From NCBI GenBank assembly GCA_026400105.1, contig JAPLPQ010000019.1, positions 1 through 54,237 on the forward strand: 54,237 nucleotides of DNA, in the 5' to 3' direction. Positions 21,310 to 30,223 of this stretch are shown here, one piece after another. Origin of the DNA: Burkholderiales bacterium (lineage in GTDB: Bacteria > Pseudomonadota > Gammaproteobacteria > Burkholderiales > Burkholderiaceae_C). A program made the translations under genes and the position numbers. The notes beneath the pieces were generated by a model. That model had not been told where the DNA came from, did no database searches, and was given only the letters and a program-made list of their open reading frames with translations. How positions within the stretch are numbered: position 1 is the stretch's first letter; each line of letters opens with the position of its first letter.

Positions 21310-22218
21310 TCAGTGACTGCGGCGCACGACCCAGTCGGCGATGGCATGCAGATAGGCCGCCTGGCACAGGCCGGCCTGATCGAGCGCCTGATGCGCCTGC
21401 GCCAGCAGATCGTCAGCGTAGGCCTGGGCCGCGGCCAGACCGAGCAGCGAGACAAAGGTAGGCTTGTCGGCCGCGGCATCCTTGCCGGCGGTCTTGCCCA
21501 GGGTGGCCGAATCGGCGGTGACGTCGAGGATATCGTCCACCACCTGGAAGGCCAGGCCGAGCGCACGCCCATAGCGTGCCATGGCCGCCAGCTGGGCCGC
21601 GCTGGCGCCGGCAGCAGCGCCACCCATCTCGACGCTGGCCAGCAGCAACGCGCCGGTCTTGCGGCGGTGCATGTCCTCCAGGCTGGCCTGGTCGAGTTGC
21701 TGGCCGACACCGGCGAGGTCGATCGCCTGGCCACCGGCCATGCCGTCCCAGCCTGCCGCGCGCGTGAGCTGACGGCAAAGCCGGGCCGCCAGCGCAGGTT
21801 CGACCGACTGGTCTTCGGGCAGCAGGACCTCGAACGCCAGCGCCTGCAGCGCATCGCCCGCAAGCAGCGCCTGCGCCTCGCCGAACTGCACATGCAGCGT
21901 CGGCTTGCCGCGACGCAGCACATCGTTGTCCATGCAGGGCAGGTCGTCATGCACCAGCGAATAGGCATGAATCAGCTCGAGCGCGCAGGCCGCGCGCCAG
22001 GCCGCGCTGCCCAGTGGCGGCAGCACGCCCTTGACCGCCTCGGCGGTCGCCAGCACCAGCAGCGGACGCAGGCGCTTGCCACCATCGAGCACGGCATAGC
22101 GCATCGCGGCACCCAGACCCGCCGGCGCCGCTGCGGGCACCCACTGCTCGAGCAGCTGCTCGACCTCGGCCAGGCGCGCCTGGCTCCAACGGCTGAAATC
22201 GGCGGACGGCGCGCTCAT
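21310..22218 (-). CDS. ispA: Farnesyl (polyprenyl) diphosphate synthase
   Basis: A 302-residue all-helical trans-prenyltransferase condensing isopentenyl and allylic diphosphates. The first aspartate-rich motif is VHDDLPCMDND (about residue 90), the second QVVDDILDVT (about residue 226), and GGKRLRPLL marks the isopentenyl-diphosphate site. The start MSAPSADF was chosen as it matches the usual N-terminus; an upstream in-frame ATG would add 18 residues. The xseB gene that often precedes ispA in this order is absent. The spacing before the first aspartate motif is typical of farnesyl synthases. Confidence 0.93.
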   Translation of the reverse strand: MSAPSADFSRWSQARLAEVEQLLEQWVPAAAPAGLGAAMRYAVLDGGKRLRPLLVLATAEAVKGVLPPLGSAAWRAACALELIHAYSLVHDDLPCMDNDVLRRGKPTLHVQFGEAQALLAGDALQALAFEVLLPEDQSVEPALAARLCRQLTRAAGWDGMAGGQAIDLAGVGQQLDQASLEDMHRRKTGALLLASVEMGGAAAGASAAQLAAMARYGRALGLAFQVVDDILDVTADSATLGKTAGKDAAADKPTFVSLLGLAAAQAYADDLLAQAHQALDQAGLCQAAYLHAIADWVVRRSH

Positions 22219-22544
22219 GCCGCCCTCGCTGGCGTAAGGGTCGAGCCGGAGCGGCGGGTGGTCAGGGTACAAGAGATCTCCCGATGCGCAAGGATAGAGG
22301 CCATGGGCTGGAGCCGCTGCGGCGTTTGCCGCAGGCGACGAAAAATCAAAACTATGATTTTAGAGCCTGCTGCCCAAAGGCCGGGACGCGGACTGGTCTT
22401 GCCGGCACAGATCGGCCCCAGGGGGTACAATAAGTGCCCCTTTCCAGCTCATCAGGAGTTGTAAAACCTTCCCGCGCTCATTCGTTCAACGATCAAAGCG
22501 CTTCCCTGCCCCTTAATAGGGGGAGTCTCTAGGTCAGGACCTTC
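22219..22544. other. Divergent intergenic region, ispA/Rieske gene
   Basis: 326 nt without a credible gene. Near the right gene are a CCCCTTAATAGGGG inverted repeat, and AGGTC-AG-GACCT just before the ATG. AT-richer stretches around 22340-22370 and 22430-22460 are possible promoter regions. The xseB gene was looked for here and not found. Confidence 0.4.
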
Positions 22545-23696
22545 ATGTCTGATTTAAGTCTTCAGCTCCAGCAGGCCGCAAGCCAATTTCCGGTTTCCAG
22601 CTATTTTGACCCAGCGCTGTTCCAGCGCGAGATGGAGACCATCTTCCAGCGCGGGCCCCGCTATGTGGGGCATATCAATGCCGTGCCCAACCTGGGCGAC
22701 TACTACGCCCTGCCCCAGGAGGGCGAAGGTCGCGCCCTGGTACGGACCGAACAAGGCGTCGAGCTCGTCAGCAACGTCTGCCGGCACCGCCAGGCCGTCA
22801 TGCTCAAGGGGCGCGGCAATCTGGGCCAGCACCGCAACGGCAGTGCCGCTGGCAACATCGTCTGCCCGCTGCACCGTTGGACCTATAGCGGCGGCTCTGC
22901 CATGGGCCAGCTCGGCGAGCTGATCGGCGCGCCTCACTTCGCGCAGGACCCCTGCCTGAACCTGCAGCGCTACCCGTTGCGCGAATGGAACGGCATGCTG
23001 TTCGAGGACAACGGCCGCGACATCGCCGCCGACCTCGCCGGCATGGGCCCGGCCAGCACGCTGAGCTTCGAGGGCATGGTGCTCGATCATGTCGAGTTGC
23101 ACGAGTGCAACTACAACTGGAAGACCTTCATCGAGGTCTACCTCGAGGACTACCATGTCGTGCCGTTCCACCCCGGACTGGGCAACTTCGTGACCTGCGA
23201 CGACCTCAAATGGGAGTTCAAGCCCGAATACTCGGTCCAGACCGTGGGCGTGCAGAACCTGCTCAAGGGCGCCGGCAGCCCGGTCTACCAGCAATGGCAC
23301 CAGCAGCTGATGGCCTATCGCAATGGTGAGCTGCCCGAGCAGGGCGCGGTCTGGCTGACCTACTACCCGCACATCATGGTCGAGTGGTACCCGCATGTGC
23401 TGACGGTTTCGACCCTGCACCCGATCAGCGTCGACAAGACGCTGAACCGGGTCGAGTTCTACTACCCGGAAGAGATCGCCGCCTTCGAGCGCGACTTCGT
23501 CGACGCCCAGCGCGCCGCCTACATGGAAACCTGCATCGAGGACGACGAGATCGGCGAGCGCATGGACGCCGGGCGCAAGGCCCTGCTGCTGCGCGGCGAC
23601 AACGAGGTCGGCCCCTACCAGAGCCCGATGGAAGACGGCATGCAGCATTTCCACGAGTGGTACCGCACCAAGCTGGGTTCGGCCCTGCAGGGCTGA
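22545..23696 (+). CDS. Rieske [2Fe-2S] aromatic-ring-hydroxylating-type oxygenase, alpha subunit-like
   Basis: 383 residues. The N-terminal Rieske domain has C79-x-H81 and C107-x2-H110 (CRHR ... CPLHRW). The 25 residues between the two pairs are more than the 15-17 usual in ring-hydroxylating oxygenases. The catalytic domain carries the mononuclear iron motif EDYHVVPFHPG (D202, H204, H209). There is no adjacent beta subunit, ferredoxin or reductase, so it is probably an alpha-only oxygenase drawing on shared electron carriers. Similar proteins are widespread in Burkholderiales; the substrate is unknown. Confidence 0.85.
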   Translation: MSDLSLQLQQAASQFPVSSYFDPALFQREMETIFQRGPRYVGHINAVPNLGDYYALPQEGEGRALVRTEQGVELVSNVCRHRQAVMLKGRGNLGQHRNGSAAGNIVCPLHRWTYSGGSAMGQLGELIGAPHFAQDPCLNLQRYPLREWNGMLFEDNGRDIAADLAGMGPASTLSFEGMVLDHVELHECNYNWKTFIEVYLEDYHVVPFHPGLGNFVTCDDLKWEFKPEYSVQTVGVQNLLKGAGSPVYQQWHQQLMAYRNGELPEQGAVWLTYYPHIMVEWYPHVLTVSTLHPISVDKTLNRVEFYYPEEIAAFERDFVDAQRAAYMETCIEDDEIGERMDAGRKALLLRGDNEVGPYQSPMEDGMQHFHEWYRTKLGSALQG

Positions 23697-23726
23697 GCGC
23701 CGGACCCCAGCGTCAAGGCAGGCATC

Positions 23727-23763
23727 GCATCAGGCGCGCGCGACCCGCTCGCCGGCCTGATGC
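23727..23763. terminator. Inverted repeat between convergent genes
   Basis: GCATCAGGC (23727-23735) and GCCTGATGC (23755-23763) pair perfectly over 9 bp around a 19-nt loop, between the stop of the Rieske gene and the stop of the LuxR-type regulator. No T run follows, so it may be an mRNA-end stabiliser rather than a terminator. Confidence 0.35.
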
Positions 23764-23786
23764 AGGCTCTCAAGCCCCCAAAAGAC

Positions 23787-24470
23787 TCAGGACAGGCGTT
23801 CGAGCCCGTGCCGGTTCACATAGGCGTGCAGCTCGGCCCGGTTCGAGACCGAGAGCTTGCGGTAGATCGAGGTCAGGTGGTTGCGCAGCGTGTGCTCGCT
23901 GATGTTGAGGCGCTGCGCGATCACCTTGCCCGGGGCCGCGGCATCCGAGGCCAGGGCCTCGACCGTCAGCTTTTCCTTCGGCGTCAGCACGCTGACCGAG
24001 GCCCGGCGCGAGCTGCGCCAGCGGCCGTCCTGGTGCCTCGAAAGCTCGAGGAAGATCCGGCTGGTCGCGCTGCGCTCGATCCACATCTCGCCGTTGTGGA
24101 TCTTTTCGAGCGCGCGCAGCAGCACGACCGGCGCCTCGTACTTGCCGACCACGCCGCGCGCGCCGACCAGCACCGCGCTGTCTTGCAGCGCCGGATCGCG
24201 CGAACTCGTCAAGGCCAGGATCTTGGCTGCGGTCTGGGCCTGCAGATGGGCCAGCGACTCGGTACCCTCCTCGCCATCGAGGTCGAACACGATCACGTCG
24301 GGCTCGATCTGCTCCATGCGCAGCACGCCCTCGGCCGCGCTCTCGACCACGCCCACCACCGACCAGCGGCCATGATCGCCCTCGAGCAGACGCTCAAGCC
24401 CCCAGGACATCAGGGGGAGCGCAACCAGCATCACGCGCGTGGGTCCGGCAACGGTGTCTTCGACTGTCAT
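23787..24470 (-). CDS. LuxR/FixJ-type regulator with degenerate receiver domain
   Basis: 227 residues. The C-terminal helix-turn-helix (LTPKEKLTVEALAS ... KVIAQRLNISEHTLRNHLTSIYRKL, about 160-220) is a LuxR-type DNA-binding domain. The N-terminal 120 residues fold like a receiver, with the phospho-acceptor position kept (D63 in VIVFDLDG) and a lysine near 110, but the acidic pair that binds magnesium is missing: the first strand reads VMLVALPLMSWG. Phosphorylation is therefore doubtful. In-frame ATGs further up would lengthen the leader by 13 or 22 residues. It lies downstream of polA on the same strand with a 144-nt gap. Confidence 0.8.
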   Translation of the reverse strand: MTVEDTVAGPTRVMLVALPLMSWGLERLLEGDHGRWSVVGVVESAAEGVLRMEQIEPDVIVFDLDGEEGTESLAHLQAQTAAKILALTSSRDPALQDSAVLVGARGVVGKYEAPVVLLRALEKIHNGEMWIERSATSRIFLELSRHQDGRWRSSRRASVSVLTPKEKLTVEALASDAAAPGKVIAQRLNISEHTLRNHLTSIYRKLSVSNRAELHAYVNRHGLERLS

Positions 24471-24614
24471 TCTTATACCTCTTGATCGGATGTCATTTCT
24501 GCCAGCCATGATAGTCGCATCCCGGGAGTCCTGCATCTGCCACGGTAAAAAACGCGATAACCGGGGCCGATAGCGGGCGTCGAACCGGGACAGCTCGCCG
24601 TGCGGCGACCCGGC

Positions 24615-27521
24615 TCAGTGCGCCTGCTCCCAGTTGGCACCGATGCCGACCTCGGCCAGCAGCGGCACCTGCAGCTCGGCCACGCCCGCCATCAGGCGCG
24701 GCACCTCGGTCCGGACCCAGTCGAGCTCGGACTCGGGCAGCTCGAACACCAGTTCGTCATGCACCTGCATGATGATCCGCGTGCCCAGCCCCTGGGCGTC
24801 GATCGCGGCCTGAACCGCGACCATGCTCAGCTTGATCAGGTCGGCGGCAGTGCCCTGCATCGGCGCGTTGATCGCGGCGCGCTCGGCGGCGGCACGGCGC
24901 GGGCCGTTCGGGCTGTTGATCTCGGGCAGGTAGAGCCGGCGGCCGAACACGGTCTCGACATAGCCCTGCGCCTTGGCCTGCGCCTTGGTCTGGTCCATGT
25001 AGTCGCGCACGCCCGAAAAGCGCAGGAAATAGCGCTCGATGTAGTTCCTGGCCGCCGCATTGTCGATGCCCAGCGCCTTGGCCAGGCCAAAGCCGCTCAT
25101 GCCGTAGATCAGGCCGAAGTTGATGACCTTGGCATAGCGCCGCTGCTCGCTGCTTACCTCGGCGGGCAACAGGCCGAAGATCTCGGCGGCGGTCGCGCGG
25201 TGCACGTCGAGCCCCTCGGCGAAGGCCTTGAGCAGCGCGGCGTCGCCGCTCAGGTGCGCCATGATGCGCAGCTCGATCTGCGAGTAGTCGGCGCTCGCGA
25301 TCAGACGGCCGGGCGGCGCGACAAAGGCCTCGCGCACGCGCCGGCCCTCGGGCGTGCGGATCGGGATGTTCTGCAGATTGGGTTCGTTGCTGCTCAGGCG
25401 CCCGGTCACGGCCACCGCCTGCGCGTAATGGGTATGGACCCGCCCGGTGCGCGGGTGCGCCAGGCTGGCGAGCTTGTCGGTGTAGGTGCCCTTGAGCTTG
25501 GACAGCGAGCGGTGCTCGAGCAGCTTGGCCGGCAGCGGGTAGTCCTCGGCCAGTTTTTCCAGCACCTCCTCGTCGGTGCTGCGCGCGCCGGTCGCGGTCT
25601 TCTTGATCACCGGCAGGCCCAGCTTGTCGAAGAAGATCTCGCCGAGCTGCTTCGGGCTCGCGAGGTTGAAGGGCTGGCCGGCGATCTCGTAGGCCTCGGC
25701 CTCGAGCTGCAGGATGCGCTGGCCGAGTTCATGGCTCTGGCGCGCCAGCGTCGCCGCGTCGATCAGCACGCCATTGCGCTCGACCCGGAACAGCGCCTCG
25801 CTGGTGTCGATCTCGAGCTGGTAGATCCGGCTCAGCTTCGGGTCGGCCTCGATCAGCGGCCAGAGCAGCTGGTGCACCTCGAGCGTCATGTCACTGTCCT
25901 CGCAGGAATACTCGGCCGCCCGGGCCACCTCGACCTGCGCGAACGGGATCTGCTTGGCGCCCTTGCCGCACAGATCCTCGTAATGGATGCCGCTGCGCCC
26001 GAGATGGCGCTCGGCCAGGCTGGCCAGGTTGTGCGGCTTGTGGACCTCGAGCACATAGCTCTGCAGCATGGTGTCATGGGCATAGCCGCGCACCTCGATG
26101 CCATGGTTGGCGAACACATGGCGGTCGTACTTGACATGCTGGCCGAGCTTTTTCGCGGCGGGGTCCTCGAGCCAGGGTTTCAGGCGGGCCAGCACCTCCT
26201 CGCGCGGCAGCTGGAGCGGCGCATCGGGGCCGTCATGCAGCAGCGGCACATAGGCCGCCTCGCCCGGCTGGACGCTGAAGCTGATGCCGACGATCTCGGC
26301 CCGCATCGCGTCGAGCGAGGTCGTTTCGGTGTCGATGGCGACCAGCTCGGCCGCCTGCAGCCGGGCCAGCCAGGCCTCGAAGGCCGGCCAGTCGAGCAGG
26401 GTCTCGTAGCGCAGGGCGCTTGCCGGCGCCACCTCGGTTGCATCTGCCGCCTGCGCCGCACCCGTGGCGTCATCGGCCGGCGTGGATTCGGTGCCCTGCG
26501 GCGCCGGCTCGGCGAACAGGTCGCCGCTGGCACCGAAGGCCGGCGCCGCCGGCACGGAACGGGGCTGGCGCCGAACGGCCGCCGAGCGGTCCGGCAATTC
26601 GCCCGCTGCGCCGGCGGGCTCGGCCCCCTTGCCAGGAACCTCGAGCGCGCGCGCCAGGCCCTTGAAGCCGTAGCGCTCGTAGAAATCGCGCAGGCTGGCA
26701 TGGTCGCGCTCGCGCTGCAACAGTCCTTCGAGCGCCGGCAGGCCGGGCAACGACTCGCTCAGGTCGCAGTCGGTCTTGATCGTCACGAGCTGGCGCCCGG
26801 TCGGCAGCCAGTCGCGCTTGTCGCGCAGGTTCTGGCCCGCCACGCCCTTGATCTGGTCGGCATTGGCCAGCAGCTGGTCGAGGCTGCCGTACTCGAGCAG
26901 CCATTTGGCGGCGGTCTTGGGCCCGACCTTGGGCACGCCCGGCACGTTGTCGACCTGGTCGCCGACCAGGGTCTGGAAGTCGATCATCAGCGCCGGCGGC
27001 ACGCCGAACTCGGTCGTCACGCCGGCAACGTCGCGGACCTTGCCGTTCATGGTGTCGATGATGGTCACATGCGGGTCGACCAGCTGGCTCAGGTCCTTGT
27101 CGCCGCTCGAGACGATCACGCGCACGCCCTGCGCCGCTGCCGTCCTGGCCAGCGTGCCGATCACGTCGTCGGCCTCGACGCCGGGAATGTCGAGCACGGT
27201 CCAGCCCAGCAGCCGCACCACCTCGTGGATCGGCGCGATCTGCGCGCGCAGGTCGTCCGGCATCGGGCTGCGATGCGCCTTGTATTCGGGATAGAGCGCG
27301 TCGCGGAAGGTCGGGCCCGAGGCGTCGAACACGCAGACGGTGTAGTCGCCCGGCTGCTCCTTTTGCAAGGCCTGCATCATGTTGATCATGCCGCGGATGG
27401 CGCCAGTCGGCGGGCTGCTCGGGTCGCCGGGGACGGCGCGCAGGTCGGGCATGGCATGGAAGGCGCGGTAGAGGTAGCTGGAGCCGTCCACCAGCACCAG
27501 GGTCTTCTGGGTCTCGGTCAT
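24615..27521 (-). CDS. polA: DNA polymerase I
   Basis: A 968-residue polymerase for Okazaki-fragment processing and repair. The order is a 5'-3' nuclease (FEN-like, about 1-300), a linker with a proline/alanine-rich insertion (about 310-375), a 3'-5' exonuclease with the intact DTETTSLDAM motif, and the palm-fingers-thumb polymerase with motif A SADYSQIELRIMAHLSGD, motif B RRYAKVINFGLIYG and motif C IMQVHDELVFE. All three activities look functional. The start MTETQKTLVLVDGSSYLYRA lies 6 nt after a -10-like GACAAT, suggesting a leaderless message. It is divergent from the DUF2782 gene. Confidence 0.95.
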   Translation of the reverse strand: MTETQKTLVLVDGSSYLYRAFHAMPDLRAVPGDPSSPPTGAIRGMINMMQALQKEQPGDYTVCVFDASGPTFRDALYPEYKAHRSPMPDDLRAQIAPIHEVVRLLGWTVLDIPGVEADDVIGTLARTAAAQGVRVIVSSGDKDLSQLVDPHVTIIDTMNGKVRDVAGVTTEFGVPPALMIDFQTLVGDQVDNVPGVPKVGPKTAAKWLLEYGSLDQLLANADQIKGVAGQNLRDKRDWLPTGRQLVTIKTDCDLSESLPGLPALEGLLQRERDHASLRDFYERYGFKGLARALEVPGKGAEPAGAAGELPDRSAAVRRQPRSVPAAPAFGASGDLFAEPAPQGTESTPADDATGAAQAADATEVAPASALRYETLLDWPAFEAWLARLQAAELVAIDTETTSLDAMRAEIVGISFSVQPGEAAYVPLLHDGPDAPLQLPREEVLARLKPWLEDPAAKKLGQHVKYDRHVFANHGIEVRGYAHDTMLQSYVLEVHKPHNLASLAERHLGRSGIHYEDLCGKGAKQIPFAQVEVARAAEYSCEDSDMTLEVHQLLWPLIEADPKLSRIYQLEIDTSEALFRVERNGVLIDAATLARQSHELGQRILQLEAEAYEIAGQPFNLASPKQLGEIFFDKLGLPVIKKTATGARSTDEEVLEKLAEDYPLPAKLLEHRSLSKLKGTYTDKLASLAHPRTGRVHTHYAQAVAVTGRLSSNEPNLQNIPIRTPEGRRVREAFVAPPGRLIASADYSQIELRIMAHLSGDAALLKAFAEGLDVHRATAAEIFGLLPAEVSSEQRRYAKVINFGLIYGMSGFGLAKALGIDNAAARNYIERYFLRFSGVRDYMDQTKAQAKAQGYVETVFGRRLYLPEINSPNGPRRAAAERAAINAPMQGTAADLIKLSMVAVQAAIDAQGLGTRIIMQVHDELVFELPESELDWVRTEVPRLMAGVAELQVPLLAEVGIGANWEQAH

Positions 27522-27527
27522 GCCCGG

Positions 27528-27533
27528 ATTGTC
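27528..27533 (-). promoter_or_regulatory. -10-like hexamer 6 nt before polA
   Basis: GACAAT on the minus strand ends 6 nt before the polA ATG. No clear -35 hexamer was found, and no ribosome-binding site fits in the gap. Confidence 0.4.
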
Positions 27534-27590
27534 GGCGAAAGCCGCCCGACTCCCGCGCACGGACTCGCTCAAGACCTACAATCATGGGTT

Positions 27591-27917
27591 ATGCACCGCT
27601 CGACCGCTCGAAACCCCTTTCTCGCCCTGCTCCTGACCTCCCTGGCTGGCGTGGCAGCCGCTCAGCCCGCTGCGGCGCCGTCCCGGCTGGCCCAGGACGA
27701 CGGCAAGGCCGTGATCGAGCAAAGGGCCGAATCGATCACCCATGAGGACGCTGGCAGCCGCATCGACGAACTGCGCGTGGGTGGTCAGACCCGGCGCATC
27801 GAGGTCCAGACCAAGTCCACCCTGCCGTCCTACCAGGTCCAGCCGCTGGACGCGAGCCCGCTCGACCATGCCCAGCCCAGCGCCGGCAAGAGCAGCTGGC
27901 GCCTGATGAAGTTCTGA
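27591..27917 (+). CDS. DUF2782-like secreted protein
   Basis: 108 residues with a signal peptide (MHRSTARNPFLALLLTSLAGVAAAQ), then a small beta-rich domain (AVIEQRAESITHEDAGSRIDELRVGGQTRRIEVQ). The DUF2782 family is found next to polA and thrB in other proteobacteria, and this gene lies exactly between them, which supports the call. Function unknown; presumably periplasmic. A TACAAT hexamer ends 8 nt before the ATG. Confidence 0.75.
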   Translation: MHRSTARNPFLALLLTSLAGVAAAQPAAAPSRLAQDDGKAVIEQRAESITHEDAGSRIDELRVGGQTRRIEVQTKSTLPSYQVQPLDASPLDHAQPSAGKSSWRLMKF

Positions 27918-27996
27918 GCCCCGGCCTCACCCGGTCGCGCCACCCAATCCGCCAGCGGCATTTCCTGCCGCACACCTAAGCACGCTTATCCCGCCC

Positions 27997-28950
27997 ATGG
28001 CCGTTTTCACCCAAGTCAGCAAGACCGAAGCCGCCACCCTGCTGAGCCGGCTCAACCTGGGCCAGCTCACCGACATCGAAGGCTGCTCCGGCGGCATCGA
28101 GAACACCAACTACTTCGTCAGCACCCTGCGCGATGGCGAGCCGCATCACTATGTGCTGACGCTGTTCGAGCGCCTGACCGCCGAGCAGCTGCCGTTCTAC
28201 CTGCACCTGATGAAGCATCTGGCCGGCAAGGGCATTCCGGTGCCGGATCCGGCCGCCGATGCCAGGGGCGAGATCCTGCACAAGCTCAAGGGCAAGCCGG
28301 CCGCGGTCGTCAACCGCCTGCAGGGCCGCAGCGAACTCGCACCCGGCCCCAGCCACTGCGCCCAGGTCGGTGCCATGCTGGCACGCATGCACCTGGCCGG
28401 CCAGGACTACCCGCAAAGTCAGCCCAATCTGCGCGGGCTGGCCTGGTGGAACGAGACCGTTCCGGTGGTGCTGCCGCATCTGACACCCGAGCAGGCCAGC
28501 CTGCTGCAGTCCGAGCTGGCCTACCAGAACCATGTGGCGGCCAGCGCCAGCTACGAGGCGCTGCCGCGCGGACCGGTGCATGCCGACCTGTTCCGCGACA
28601 ACGTGATGTTCGACCAGGGCCAGCTCAGCGGCCTGTTCGATTTCTACTTTGCGGGCGTCGACAGCTTCGCCTTCGATCTCGCGGTCTGTCTCAACGACTG
28701 GTGCATCGACCATGGAACAGGTCGTCCGGAGCCTGAGCGCACGCGCGCCATGCGCGAAGCCTATGAAAGCGTGCGCCCGCTGACAGCGGCCGAGCGCGAG
28801 CTGATGCCGGCCATGCTGCGCGCCGGCGCGCTGCGCTTCTGGATCTCGCGCCTGTGGGACTGGCATCTGCCGCGCGAGGCCAGCATGCTGAAACCCCACG
28901 ACCCGACCCATTTCGAGCGCGTGCTGCGCGAGCGGCTGGAGCAGCTGTGA
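27997..28950 (+). CDS. thrB: Homoserine kinase (aminoglycoside-phosphotransferase fold)
   Basis: 317 residues. This is the betaproteobacterial/pseudomonad type of homoserine kinase, which has the APH/choline-kinase fold rather than the GHMP fold. The nucleotide site opens with GCSGGIENTNYFVST, the catalytic loop is GPVHADLFRDNVMF, and the metal-binding aspartate follows in LSGLFDFYFAG. It phosphorylates homoserine ahead of threonine synthase. Its stop codon overlaps the GTG start of the next gene. Confidence 0.93.
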   Translation: MAVFTQVSKTEAATLLSRLNLGQLTDIEGCSGGIENTNYFVSTLRDGEPHHYVLTLFERLTAEQLPFYLHLMKHLAGKGIPVPDPAADARGEILHKLKGKPAAVVNRLQGRSELAPGPSHCAQVGAMLARMHLAGQDYPQSQPNLRGLAWWNETVPVVLPHLTPEQASLLQSELAYQNHVAASASYEALPRGPVHADLFRDNVMFDQGQLSGLFDFYFAGVDSFAFDLAVCLNDWCIDHGTGRPEPERTRAMREAYESVRPLTAAERELMPAMLRAGALRFWISRLWDWHLPREASMLKPHDPTHFERVLRERLEQL

Positions 28951-29729
28951 AACTCAAGCCGGTGCCGGCCAAGACCGGCCTGCTCTGGGTCAGGCAGGGC
29001 ATCACGACCTTCGCGCGCCAGCCGCTGGCGCTGTCGGGGCTGTTCCTGCTCTACATGCTGGCGCTCTCGCTGCTGAGCGCGCTGCCCGTGATCGGCAACC
29101 TGCTGGCGCTGGCGCTGCTGCCGGCAACCACGCTGGGCCTGATGGTCGCCACGCGCGAAGCCGACAGCGGCAAGTTCCCGATGCCGGCGCTGCTGGCCAG
29201 CGCGTTTCGCGCCGGGCGCGAACGCCTGCGCGCGATGCTGGTGCTCGGCGTGGTCTATGCGCTGAGCTTCATGGCCGTGCTGGGCGTGTCGGCCCTGTTC
29301 GACGGCGGCCAGTTCGCCCAGATCTACCTCGGGACGACCGAGATGACGCAGGAAGTCGTGCTGGGCGAAGCCTTCCAGAGCGCGATGTGGGTCGGCATGC
29401 TGCTCTACCTGCCGCTGGCGCTGCTGTTCTGGCATGCACCGGCCTTGGTGCACTGGCAGGGCATCAGCCCGGCCAAGAGCCTGTTCTTCAGCCTGCTGGC
29501 CTGCTGGCAGAACAAGGGTGCGCTCGCACTCTTCATGCTGGCCTGGATGGGCGTCTTCATGACGACCGGCCTGGTGCTGTCGCTGCTGGGCAGCCTGCTG
29601 GGCAGCCCGGATCTGCTGGCCTCGCTGCTGTATGCCGCCGCGCTGACGCTGGCCGCGATGTTCTTCAGCAGCTTCTACTTCACCTTCCGCGACAGCTTCA
29701 CGACCGACGACGACCAGCCGGTGGCCTGA
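28947..29729 (+). CDS. BPSS1780 family membrane protein
   Basis: 260 residues with about six hydrophobic helices; the start is a GTG overlapping the thrB stop (GTGA). The N-terminal pattern KPVPAKTGLLWVRQGITTFARQPLALSGLF is the hallmark of the Burkholderiales-specific family named after BPSS1780. No signal peptide and no catalytic motif. Coupling to thrB is structural only; the function is unknown. Confidence 0.85.
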   Translation: MKLKPVPAKTGLLWVRQGITTFARQPLALSGLFLLYMLALSLLSALPVIGNLLALALLPATTLGLMVATREADSGKFPMPALLASAFRAGRERLRAMLVLGVVYALSFMAVLGVSALFDGGQFAQIYLGTTEMTQEVVLGEAFQSAMWVGMLLYLPLALLFWHAPALVHWQGISPAKSLFFSLLACWQNKGALALFMLAWMGVFMTTGLVLSLLGSLLGSPDLLASLLYAAALTLAAMFFSSFYFTFRDSFTTDDDQPVA

Positions 29730-29861
29730 AGCAACGGCCCCCGCTCGGGTCGCAAGCGCAGGCAAGGTCCCACCAGCTCCCGGGAGCTTGCCCGCGTTGA
29801 CAGCGCTGGCAGCCGGCCCTAAGCTGGCCTCGATGGTCGCTATCCATCGAGGAGCTGTCGC

Positions 29862-30197
29862 ATGAAAATCCTGACCTTGGCCGCCGTTGCGGCTTTATCG
29901 GCCTTCGGCCTCCAGGCCCATGCCGGCGCTGCCGGCGACAAGCTGGTGCAGAAATACCTGTGCATGGGCTGTCATGCGGTGGACAAGGCCGCCATCGGAC
30001 CCTCCTTCCAGCAGATCGCCACCCAATGGCGCGACAAGCCCGATGCGGAGAAAACCCTGGTCACGACGGTGCGCCAGGGCAGCTTGGCCGCTGGCGGGCC
30101 GCACTGGGGACAGGTCAAGATGCCGGACGACTCCGAGCGGGCCCAGATCAGCGAGCGCGAAGCCCGGCGCATGGTGCGCTGGATCATGAAGCAGTAG
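29862..30197 (+). CDS. Class I c-type cytochrome (c551/c552-like)
   Basis: 111 residues: a 22-residue signal peptide ending AHAG, then a mature cytochrome with the haem motif C34-MG-C37-H38 and the likely sixth ligand Met87 in GQVKMPDDS. Size and spacing fit the small soluble periplasmic electron carriers of the c551/c552 type. It has its own GAGG ribosome-binding site 10 nt upstream, and it converges on the GNAT gene. Confidence 0.9.
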   Translation: MKILTLAAVAALSAFGLQAHAGAAGDKLVQKYLCMGCHAVDKAAIGPSFQQIATQWRDKPDAEKTLVTTVRQGSLAAGGPHWGQVKMPDDSERAQISEREARRMVRWIMKQ

Positions 30198-30223
30198 CAG
30201 GCCGCCCTGCCACCGAAATCGTT

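Noticed and set aside
22219..22544. Search for xseB upstream of ispA
   Set aside because: Neither strand shows the short helical XseB pattern; the region is non-coding.
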